This document shows, piece by piece, positions 41,706 through 47,377 of a DNA stretch of 47,377 bases; the stretch's first letter is position 1; each line of letters begins with the position of its first letter. The stretch covers positions 1 through 47,377 of the forward strand of contig UQJF01000006.1 of NCBI GenBank assembly GCA_900541315.1. The letters run 5' to 3'. Under the pieces are notes generated by a model. That model made no database searches, had not been told where the DNA came from, and saw only the letters and a list, made by a program, of their open reading frames with translations. The position numbers and the translations under genes were made by a program. The stretch is from an uncultured Clostridium sp. (lineage in GTDB: Bacteria > Bacillota > Clostridia > Lachnospirales > Lachnospiraceae).

Positions 41706-43310
41706 TTGTCACAGACAAATGATCAGATAACAGAACAGATAAAGAACCGCAGGACCTTTGCCATTATTTCCCACCCTGATGCAGGTAAAACAACTTTAAC
41801 AGAGAAGTTCCTTCTCTACGGAGGTGCCATTAATCTGGCAGGTACTGTAAAGGGAAGAAAGGCTGCAAAGCATGCGGTTTCAGACTGGATGGAGATTGAG
41901 AAGGAGAGAGGTATTTCAGTTACCTCTTCCGCCATGCAGTTTAATTATGAAGGCTTTTGTATTAACATTCTGGACACACCAGGACATCAGGATTTCTCAG
42001 AGGATACCTATCGTACCCTGATGGCGGCAGACTCCGCTGTTATGGTCATTGACGGATCCAAGGGCGTCGAGGCGCAGACAATTAAGCTGTTTAAGGTTTG
42101 CGTTATGCGCCATATCCCGATTTTTACATTTATCAACAAATTTGACCGTGAAGCAAGAGATCCATATGAGCTGTTAGATGAGATCGAAGAGGTTTTAGGG
42201 ATCCGTACCTGTCCGGTAAACTGGCCTATCGGCTGCGGAAAGAATTTTAAGGGCGTATATGACCGCTTTACAAAGAAGGTAACTACATTTACCGCTGCGC
42301 AGGGCGGTGCAAAAGAGGTTGCCACCCAGGAATTTGACGCAGAGACAGATGATGTGGAAAGCATTATCGGTTTCCAGTACCACAAGCAGTTATTAGATGA
42401 TATTGAATTATTAGACGGTGCCAGTGATGAACTGGATATGGACCGGGTACAAAAGGGAAATCTTTCTCCTGTATTTTTTGGTTCTGCGTTGACAAACTTC
42501 GGTGTTGAAACATTTTTGGAGCATTTCCTGAAAATGACTACATCACCTCTTCCAAGAAGAACGCTTACTGGCGTAGTAGATCCATTTAATAAGGATTTCT
42601 CTGCATTTGTATTTAAGATCCAGGCAAATATGAATAAGGCTCACAGAGACAGAATCGCGTTTATGCGTATTGTTTCTGGCAAGTTCGAGGCTGGCATGGA
42701 AGTAAATCATGTGCAGGGCGGCAAAAAGATCCGTCTCACCCAGCCACAGCAGCTGATGGCCCAGGATCGTAAGATCGTAGAGGAAGCATATGCAGGTGAT
42801 ATTATCGGTGTATTTGATCCGGGTATCTTCTCGATTGGTGATACTCTTTGTTCTTCTAATGAAAAATTTGAATTTGAGGGTATCCCTACTTTCGCACCAG
42901 AGCATTTTGCAAGAGTGCGCCAGGTAGATACCATGAAACGTAAGCAGTTTATTAAAGGCGTGAATCAGATCGCCCAGGAAGGTGCTATCCAGATCTTTCA
43001 GGAGTTCAATACCGGTATGGAAGAGATCATCGTAGGCGTAGTAGGCGTACTTCAGTTTGAAGTGCTTACTTATCGTTTACAGAATGAGTACAATGTAGAA
43101 GTTATCTTAGAGAAGCTTCCATATGAACATATCCGCTGGGTAGAAAATCCACAGGAAGTAGATGTGGCACGTATCCAGGGAACATCGGATATGAAGCGCA
43201 TTAAGGACTTAAAGGATAATCCGCTTCTTCTGTTTATCAACAGCTGGAGCGTTGGCATGGTACTTGAAAGAAATCCAGGTCTTAAATTAAGCGAGTTTGG
43301 TAATAACTAA
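41706..43310 (+). CDS. prfC: Peptide chain release factor 3
   Basis: Translational GTPase that recycles RF1/RF2 from the ribosome, 534 aa. It begins with TTG 41706, supported by GGAGG (41693-41697) 8 nt upstream and by the usual length. The longer reading from 41532 would translate palindrome D and is rejected. Motifs: P-loop SHPDAGKTT (about 22-30), ERGISVTSSAM, DTPGHQDFSEDTYR, and NKFDREARDPYELLDEI. Class-specific C-terminal domain ends NPGLKLSEFGNN. It is monocistronic with a long leader containing the hairpin element. Confidence 0.96.
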   Translation: MSQTNDQITEQIKNRRTFAIISHPDAGKTTLTEKFLLYGGAINLAGTVKGRKAAKHAVSDWMEIEKERGISVTSSAMQFNYEGFCINILDTPGHQDFSEDTYRTLMAADSAVMVIDGSKGVEAQTIKLFKVCVMRHIPIFTFINKFDREARDPYELLDEIEEVLGIRTCPVNWPIGCGKNFKGVYDRFTKKVTTFTAAQGGAKEVATQEFDAETDDVESIIGFQYHKQLLDDIELLDGASDELDMDRVQKGNLSPVFFGSALTNFGVETFLEHFLKMTTSPLPRRTLTGVVDPFNKDFSAFVFKIQANMNKAHRDRIAFMRIVSGKFEAGMEVNHVQGGKKIRLTQPQQLMAQDRKIVEEAYAGDIIGVFDPGIFSIGDTLCSSNEKFEFEGIPTFAPEHFARVRQVDTMKRKQFIKGVNQIAQEGAIQIFQEFNTGMEEIIVGVVGVLQFEVLTYRLQNEYNVEVILEKLPYEHIRWVENPQEVDVARIQGTSDMKRIKDLKDNPLLLFINSWSVGMVLERNPGLKLSEFGNN

Positions 43311-43360
43311 ACATAAATTTGAAGGCTTTAAAAGGATATTGATTAAGGAGGTTTTACAAA

Positions 43361-43807
43361 ATGAGCAAGATCAATGTAGTAAGAGCAGCTATGGTACAGG
43401 CTATGAAGGCAAAGGATAAGGCAAGAAAGGATTCCCTTTCCATGTTATTATCCGCTTTAAAGAACGCAGAGATCGACAAGAGAGAGCCCCTTACAGAGGC
43501 AGAAGAGGATGCAATCGTTAAAAAAGAGATCCGTCAGACACAGGAGACTTATGATATGGCTCCAGCTGACAGAGATGATATCCGTGAAGAGGCAGGGGCA
43601 CGTCTGGCTGTTTACAAGGAATTTGCTCCGGAAGACATGTCTGTAGACCAGATCAGGGAAGTGATCGATGGTGTATTAAAAGAGCTGGGAATCGAAAATC
43701 CTGCACCAAAGGATAAAGGCGCTATTATGAAGGTGCTGATGCCAAAGGTAAAGGGAAAAGCAGATGGTAAGGTTGTAAACGAAACTCTTGGTGCTATGCT
43801 GAAGTAA
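43361..43807 (+). CDS. GatB/YqeY-domain protein
   Basis: Small cytoplasmic protein, 148 aa, start after AAGGAGG. It is composed of the helical YqeY domain that also forms the tail of GatB, the amidotransferase subunit: RKDSLSMLLSALKNAEIDKR, EEDAIVKKEIRQTQETYDMA, and the C-terminal KGAIMKVLMPKVKGKADGKV followed by VNETLGAML. Freestanding YqeY proteins may bind tRNA, but no reaction is established. It has the normal length. It lies 50 bases after prfC and 75 before the peptidase gene; a hairpin with GGCCATG / CATGGCT (about 43833-43851) follows but lacks a good U-run. Confidence 0.9.
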   Translation: MSKINVVRAAMVQAMKAKDKARKDSLSMLLSALKNAEIDKREPLTEAEEDAIVKKEIRQTQETYDMAPADRDDIREEAGARLAVYKEFAPEDMSVDQIREVIDGVLKELGIENPAPKDKGAIMKVLMPKVKGKADGKVVNETLGAMLK

Positions 43808-43882
43808 TAGCAGAATAAATAAAAAATAGTCTGGCCATGCAGATGTCATGGCTGGATTGTAAAAAAAGAACAGGAGAAGGTC

Positions 43883-45286
43883 ATGTACAGAAAAGAAATC
43901 GAAGAATATATTGATTCCCACAAGGATCAGATGATCGAAGATATTTGCACGCTCTGCCGGATCAATAGTGAAAAAATGCCTTACACAGAGGGGAAACCAT
44001 TTGGCGAAGGCCCATTTGAGGTATTACAGACAGCTCTTACCATGATGGAAAATTATGGTTTTTCTGTCCGCAATTATGACAACTATGTAGGAACAGCAGA
44101 CCTAAATGACAAGGAAGCACAGCTTGATATCCTGGCCCACCTGGATGTAGTGCCTGCAGGGGAAGGCTGGACTGTGACTGAGCCTTTTGAGCCAGTTATT
44201 AAAGACGGAAAGCTTTATGGCCGCGGCACTGCAGATGACAAAGGACCGGCTGTTGCAGCTCTTTATGCAATGCGCGCTGTAAAAGAACTGGGACTTCCGG
44301 TAAAGAAAAATGTCCGCCTGATCTTAGGCACAGATGAAGAATGCGGCAGTTCTGATATCGCTGTTTATTACAAGCAGGAAAAAGAAGCTCCTATGACATT
44401 TTCACCAGATGCAGAATTCCCTGTGATCAACGTGGAAAAGGGACGTCTTCCAGGTCATTTTGCAGCTTCTTTTGAGAAGTCTGATGCTATGCCAAAGCTG
44501 GTTAAGATCGATGCAGGGCTTAAGAGCAATGTAGTTCCTGGAAAAGCAAAAGCAGTAGTAGCCGGTGTAGATGATACTGTGTTAAATGAAACTGCAGCAG
44601 CTGTTACAAAAGAAACAGAGGTTACATTTACCCTTGAAGGCTGTGAAGAAGGCATTCTGATCACAGCAGAAGGAGAAGGCGCCCATGCATCTACTCCGGA
44701 AGAAGGAAAGAATGCGTTAACTGCACTGCTGATGCTGATCACAAAGCTCCCATTAGCTTCTTGTCCACAGATGGATGCGGTTAAGGGACTTGTAAAGCTG
44801 TTCCCTCATGGAGATACCCGTGGAAATGCAGTTGGCATTGCCATGAGTGATGAGGTTTCTGGAGAACTGACACTGGCCTTTGATATGCTCCAGGTAGATG
44901 CAGAGCACTTAGACGGTGTATTTGACTGCCGTGCACCGATCTGTGCAAATGAAGAAAATGCATTAAAGGTAGCAAAGGCACGTATGGCAGAGGAAGGCAT
45001 CGAACTGTTGGCTGAGCATATGAGAGCACCTCATTATGTAGATGGTGATTCTCATTTTGTGCGTACTTTATTAAAGGCTTATGAAGAGTATACAGGTCTT
45101 AAGGGAAGCTGCCAGTACACAGGCGGCGGTACTTATGTACACAGTCTGAAAAATGGTGTTGCCTTTGGATGCTCCATGCCCGGAACTGACAACCGCATGC
45201 ATGGTGCAGACGAATTTGCAGTAGTAAAGGAACTGGTTGACAGTGCAAAGATCTTTGCACAGGTCATCGTGGATCTGTGCTGCTAA
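43883..45286 (+). CDS. M20-family dipeptidase, PepV-like
   Basis: Zinc dipeptidase, 467 aa, the usual PepV length. Metal and catalytic motifs: AHLDVVPAG with His86 and Asp88, GRGTADDKGP with Asp119 bridging, GTDEECGSSD with Glu152/Glu153, an Asp in FSPDAEFPVI, and a last His in GTDNRMHGADEF. A lid domain occupies about 190-370. PepV-type enzymes cleave dipeptides with an N-terminal L- or D-residue. No signal peptide, so cytoplasmic. The start follows ACAGGAGAAGG. A terminator follows at 45330. Confidence 0.93.
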   Translation: MYRKEIEEYIDSHKDQMIEDICTLCRINSEKMPYTEGKPFGEGPFEVLQTALTMMENYGFSVRNYDNYVGTADLNDKEAQLDILAHLDVVPAGEGWTVTEPFEPVIKDGKLYGRGTADDKGPAVAALYAMRAVKELGLPVKKNVRLILGTDEECGSSDIAVYYKQEKEAPMTFSPDAEFPVINVEKGRLPGHFAASFEKSDAMPKLVKIDAGLKSNVVPGKAKAVVAGVDDTVLNETAAAVTKETEVTFTLEGCEEGILITAEGEGAHASTPEEGKNALTALLMLITKLPLASCPQMDAVKGLVKLFPHGDTRGNAVGIAMSDEVSGELTLAFDMLQVDAEHLDGVFDCRAPICANEENALKVAKARMAEEGIELLAEHMRAPHYVDGDSHFVRTLLKAYEEYTGLKGSCQYTGGGTYVHSLKNGVAFGCSMPGTDNRMHGADEFAVVKELVDSAKIFAQVIVDLCC

Positions 45287-45329
45287 TAGGCCCATCCTGT
45301 TTAGACAGACTGTAAAGATGTTTGATCAA

Positions 45330-45372
45330 GAACTTTGCCCTGCACGTAAGTGCAGGACAGAGTTCTTTTTTT
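45330..45372 (+). terminator. Terminator after pepV-like gene
   Basis: Arms GAACTTTGCCCTGCAC (45330-45345) and GTGCAGGACAGAGTTC (45350-45365), GTAA loop, then a T-run. The stem is interrupted by an internal loop but both ends pair well. It lies inside the upstream extension of the next open frame, which argues against that extension being translated. Confidence 0.8.
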
Positions 45373-45423
45373 ATACTTTTACCAATATATTTACCAATAA
45401 GAGGAAAAAAGGGGCCGATACCC

Positions 45424-45687
45424 ATAAGGATCTATGATCTAAAGCAAAAGGAAGTTATTAACATAAAAGACTGCGCCCGTTTAGGCTATGTAGGTGACGT
45501 AGAGTTTGATGAAAAAACCGGCTGTATCACAGACTTGGTAGTGCCGGGACCTGGGTGTATCTGCGGATTTTTAGGAAGAGAAAAGGAATATGTGATCCCC
45601 TTTTGCGATGTATGCCAGATCGGAAGTGATATTATCCTGGTAAGCTTTAAAGAGAAGGATAAAGAAAAGCCAGATAAGAAGTGTTAA
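45424..45687 (+). CDS. YlmC/YmxH-family sporulation protein (PRC-barrel), apparent AUA start
   Basis: About 87 aa matching the small PRC-barrel proteins YlmC/YmxH of spore formers: RIYDLKQKEVINIKDCARLG, YVGDVEFDEKTGCITDLVVP, GPGCICGFLGREKEYVIPF, then an acidic/basic tail. Family members begin M-R-[L/I]..., which aligns Met with the ATA codon at 45424. No ATG, GTG or TTG is in frame between the terminator at 45330-45372 and this codon. A GGGG (45411-45414) lies 9 nt before it and GAGGA lies further up. A longer start at TTG 45322 would read through the terminator. Either AUA initiates or a sequence change has removed a normal start. The function of the family is unknown. Confidence 0.78.
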   Translation: MRIYDLKQKEVINIKDCARLGYVGDVEFDEKTGCITDLVVPGPGCICGFLGREKEYVIPFCDVCQIGSDIILVSFKEKDKEKPDKKC

Positions 45688-45702
45688 GATACAAAGCCAA
45701 AT

Positions 45703-45753
45703 AGAGATAAAACATTAACAAAGATAAAATATTAACAGAGATAAAGCAGTAAC
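45703..45753. repeat. Three tandem 17-bp repeats
   Basis: Units AGAGATAAAACATTAAC, AAAGATAAAATATTAAC and AGAGATAAAGCAGTAAC at 45703, 45720 and 45737. They lie 15 bases after the YmxH-like stop, in the gap before convergent aroD. Possible protein-binding array or simple duplication. Confidence 0.7.
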
Positions 45754-45774
45754 AGTTCCATAAATGAGGAGTGA

Positions 45775-45796
45775 CCGGCAGGTTTTCACCTGCCGG
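45775..45796. terminator. Strong hairpin between convergent genes
   Basis: Perfect 8-bp stem CCGGCAGG / CCTGCCGG with a 6-nt loop, extended outward by AAATG (45763-45767) and CATTT. It probably terminates or processes one or both convergent transcripts, although no U-run is attached. Confidence 0.5.
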
Positions 45797-45802
45797 CCCA
45801 TT

Positions 45803-45878
45803 TGTGAGAAAAAGTTGTATGAAAAGCATTCGCTTTTAACATAAATAAATGTACTGAAAAAATGTGAGAAAAAGTTGT
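45803..45878. repeat. Pair of 16-bp direct repeats, 60-bp period
   Basis: TGTGAGAAAAAGTTGT occurs at 45803-45818 and again at 45863-45878. Between them lies a small stem AAAAGC/GCTTTT. Together with the 17-bp tandem array this fills most of the 268-base gap. Confidence 0.6.
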
Positions 45879-45955
45879 GTAAAATGTGAAAAGTGTGTGA
45901 ACAGGTAAAATTCCCGGTCAGGCAGTCACAATGATCGGTGAAAATGAAAAAAGCA

Positions 45956-46723
45956 TCAGCTGTTTTCATGGAGTATTTCCAGTACAGAATGAAGCTTTAA
46001 GGCATTGATCTGCCCAGGTGCGGAAACATTTCCGGCGGCGCCAAAGGTAAGACAGGAGCCAAATACTTCCCCGCTTAAGCGGCTGATCAGTCCGGCTTTC
46101 GCCATAGACATAGTGATAACAGGACAGGAAAGTTCTTTTTTTGCTTTGCAGGTGGCAGAAAGAAGAGTAAGTACATCTTCTGTACATGTTGGCATAACAG
46201 CGATCTTTGCAATATCAGCACCAGCTTCTTCCATTTGCTTTAATGTGGAAAGAATCTCATTTTCAGAAGGAGTCTTAAAGAAATCATGGTTGGAAAAAAT
46301 AGTTTTTACATTCTTTTCTTTCGCAAGGGCGACCAGTTCTTCAACCCCTTCCCGGCCAGAAAACAGCTCAATATCCACCAAATCCACCAGATTGGAGCAG
46401 ATCGCCTTTTTAACCAGATCCTTATATTGTAAAAGACTGGCAGCCATGTTGCCGCCTTCCTTTTTTGTCCGGAATGTAAAAAGAAGAGGAGTGTTACCGG
46501 CAGCTTTCCGGATGGTAGGAAGGATCTCTTCCAGATATCCCTCTTTAAAAATATCCTCCATCCAGTCAGTTCTCCATTCTATGAGATCGGCACCGTATTC
46601 CAATGCTCTTTTCATATCATTTAAAAGTGCAGGGAAACTGGTGCTTACAAGTGGAATGCATATCTTTGGTATACCTTCTCCTAAGACTATATTTCTTACA
46701 GAAACAACAGGGCTATGCTCCAT
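45956..46723 (-). CDS. aroD: 3-dehydroquinate dehydratase, type I
   Basis: Shikimate-pathway enzyme converting 3-dehydroquinate to 3-dehydroshikimate, 255 aa, a TIM barrel using a Schiff base. Motifs: DLIEWRTDWMED with the conserved Glu-Trp-Arg, IFSNHDFFKTP with the catalytic His, ADIAKIAVMPT with the Schiff-base Lys, and a late Arg in AGLISRLSGEVFGSCLTFGA. Minus-strand SD AAAGGAGAA lies 7 nt or so before the ATG. It stands alone on this strand and no other aro gene is in the window. Confidence 0.96.
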   Translation of the reverse strand: MEHSPVVSVRNIVLGEGIPKICIPLVSTSFPALLNDMKRALEYGADLIEWRTDWMEDIFKEGYLEEILPTIRKAAGNTPLLFTFRTKKEGGNMAASLLQYKDLVKKAICSNLVDLVDIELFSGREGVEELVALAKEKNVKTIFSNHDFFKTPSENEILSTLKQMEEAGADIAKIAVMPTCTEDVLTLLSATCKAKKELSCPVITMSMAKAGLISRLSGEVFGSCLTFGAAGNVSAPGQINALKLHSVLEILHENS

Positions 46724-46766
46724 GTTTATTATTCTCCTTTGATTTCAACATCATTTTATTATCCGT

Positions 46767-46796
46767 ATTATAAGACATAAAAACAGACCTTGTCTA
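46767..46796 (-). promoter_or_regulatory. Sigma-A promoter for aroD
   Basis: Read on the minus strand: TAGACA (46796-46791), 18 bp, TATAAT (46772-46767). The start codon is 43 bases downstream. Confidence 0.65.
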
Positions 46797-46835
46797 TATT
46801 TTCCTGCACATTCAAATCCACATCCTATGTGATCA

Positions 46836-46864
46836 GTACAGTTATTTACGAAACGATGTACTAG
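46836..46864. repeat. Small repeat, family 2, copy 2 (left arm missing)
   Basis: GTACAGTTATTT, then CGATGTACTAG, matching the right part of the hairpin at 36586-36629 with one base shift in the middle. The left CTAGTACATC arm is absent here, but GTGTAC just after it gives a partial palindrome. Confidence 0.55.
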
Positions 46865-46895
46865 TGTACTAACAAATTGATTTCTAAATCAATAC

Positions 46896-47063
46896 GTGAT
46901 ATCATATAATTATCCAACTCAATATTCTGTTTTTCTCAGTCAGGAAGAGAAAGAAAAACTTTTAGCTATGAGCAAAGACAATAAACTTTCAGCACGTGTT
47001 TCCAAGAGCGTTCTGATTCTTTTAGCTTTGGACAATAAAACGAATTCGGATATTGTTGACTAA
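46896..47063 (+). pseudogene. IS630-like transposase N-terminal fragment
   Basis: A 55-codon frame from GTG 46896 to TAA 47061. It encodes an HTH-like segment with LSQEEKEKLLAMSKDNKLSA followed by RVSKSVLILLALDNKTNSD. The pattern of Leu/Ala/Arg spacing resembles the N-terminal DNA-binding part of IS630-type transposases. The frame stops where the next helix should begin, 5 bases before the large palindrome. No catalytic DDE part is visible. It is most likely a remnant; a small independent gene is less likely. Similarity was judged by eye. Confidence 0.4.
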
Positions 47064-47068
47064 GGTCC

Positions 47069-47269
47069 GAAAGCCACCGGTACACATGACAGATGCGCAT
47101 TTGGGAGAAAATCCTTTGTTTGTGGGCTTGCGTCGCCTATTGTCAGAACTGCGAACCAAACTCGCACGCTTTGCGTGCTCAAACAGTGGTTCTCCGTTCT
47201 GACGCTATGCGCGCCCACTCACGGATTTTCAAACAAATGCTTATTCTGTCATGTGTACCGGCGGCTTTC
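47069..47269. repeat. 201-bp imperfect palindrome with near-perfect 25-bp ends
   Basis: Left end GAAAGCCACCGGTACACATG plus ACAGA, right end the reverse complement with one change (CCGGCGGCTTTC). Inner arms also pair: AGAAAATCC with GGATTTTC, GTGGGC with GCCCAC-like, TGTCAGAAC with GTTCTGAC, and CGCACGC/GCGTGC at the tip. Almost the whole length folds into one hairpin. No target duplication was found. The open frame across it is a by-product. Confidence 0.75.
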
Positions 47270-47377
47270 TACGTTATTGGCAATAAAAAATGTAGGAGCA
47301 AACCAATAAGCAGTTTTCATGTAGGAGGGGGATTGTACTTAAGTACGGCATTTTTTATGTGACATATCCAATACAGT
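47270..47377. other. Right-edge non-coding stretch with inverted repeat
   Basis: ATAAAAAATG (47283-47292) and CATTTTTTAT (47349-47358) form a perfect 10-bp inverted pair 56 bases apart. GTACTTAAGTAC lies between them as a 12-bp palindrome. AGGAGG occurs near 47323. No gene is supported before the window ends. Confidence 0.4.

Noticed and set aside
45322..45423. N-terminal extension of the YmxH-like protein
   Set aside because: It is encoded by the terminator hairpin and T-run, with no similarity to the family start.
47093..47362. 89-codon frame over the right-edge palindrome
   Set aside because: Produced by the palindrome sequence; no SD and no domain seen.

Overview
The window reads as chromosome from an endospore-forming, monoderm Firmicute of the class Clostridia, most likely Lachnospiraceae-like. 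The reasons are purine-rich Shine-Dalgarno (SD) sites before nearly every gene, the spoIIGA-sigE pair plus sigG next to a division/cell-wall cluster, a YlmC/YmxH sporulation protein, moderate GC content, and gene order close to the Bacillus/Clostridium dcw region. Species cannot be named from sequence alone.

Layout. 1-500 is non-coding and carries a candidate response-regulator site. 501-7386 is an RND efflux operon: adaptor, pump and two TolC-like proteins. 7694-15693 holds a BrkB-like membrane protein, a LysR regulator divergent from a heterodimeric ABC exporter, a CNNM/CorC protein and an HTH/zinc-ribbon regulator. ychF and lgt follow. 18201-32083 is the division and cell-wall cluster: MraZ-box promoter, mraZ, rsmH, ftsL-like, two class B PBPs, mraY, murD, ftsW/spoVE, murA, ftsQ/divIB, ftsZ. 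32216-33928 is the Spo0A-type promoter with spoIIGA and sigE. An ion-transporter gene and a cytidylate-kinase-like gene then separate sigE from an inverted sigG. 37734-46723 carries a small unknown gene coupled to a secreted nuclease, coaX divergent from coaBC, prfC, a yqeY-like gene, a pepV-like gene, a ymxH-like gene and aroD. The right end is a repeat-rich, transposon-scarred stretch.

How the genes work together. The core of the window builds and divides the cell wall: murA, murD and mraY make precursors, FtsW with the PBPs polymerises and cross-links, FtsL/FtsQ/FtsZ organise the septum, and MraZ probably tunes the promoter. SpoIIGA processes pro-sigma-E, and sigma-G follows in the forespore.

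The most unusual signal is a dispersed family of long imperfect palindromes (7506-7668, 14753-14904, 41595-41681 and one arm at 37649-37707). The copies have matching ends (ATGT...ACAT). Two have exact 4-bp flanking duplications and a third has a near match. All four end exactly 11 nt before the GGAGG/GGAGA ribosome-binding site of an unrelated gene. Such constant placement is not expected of random insertion and suggests either SD-linked target choice or a regulatory 5' UTR role.

Other points worth a look: an apparent AUA start in the ymxH-like gene, a KTA in place of KTG in the second PBP, a long acidic insertion in MurD, reciprocal degenerate ATP-site motifs in the ABC pair, a 22-bp-spaced Spo0A promoter before spoIIGA, two TolC-like proteins in an apparent monoderm, and a 201-bp palindrome next to an IS630-like fragment.
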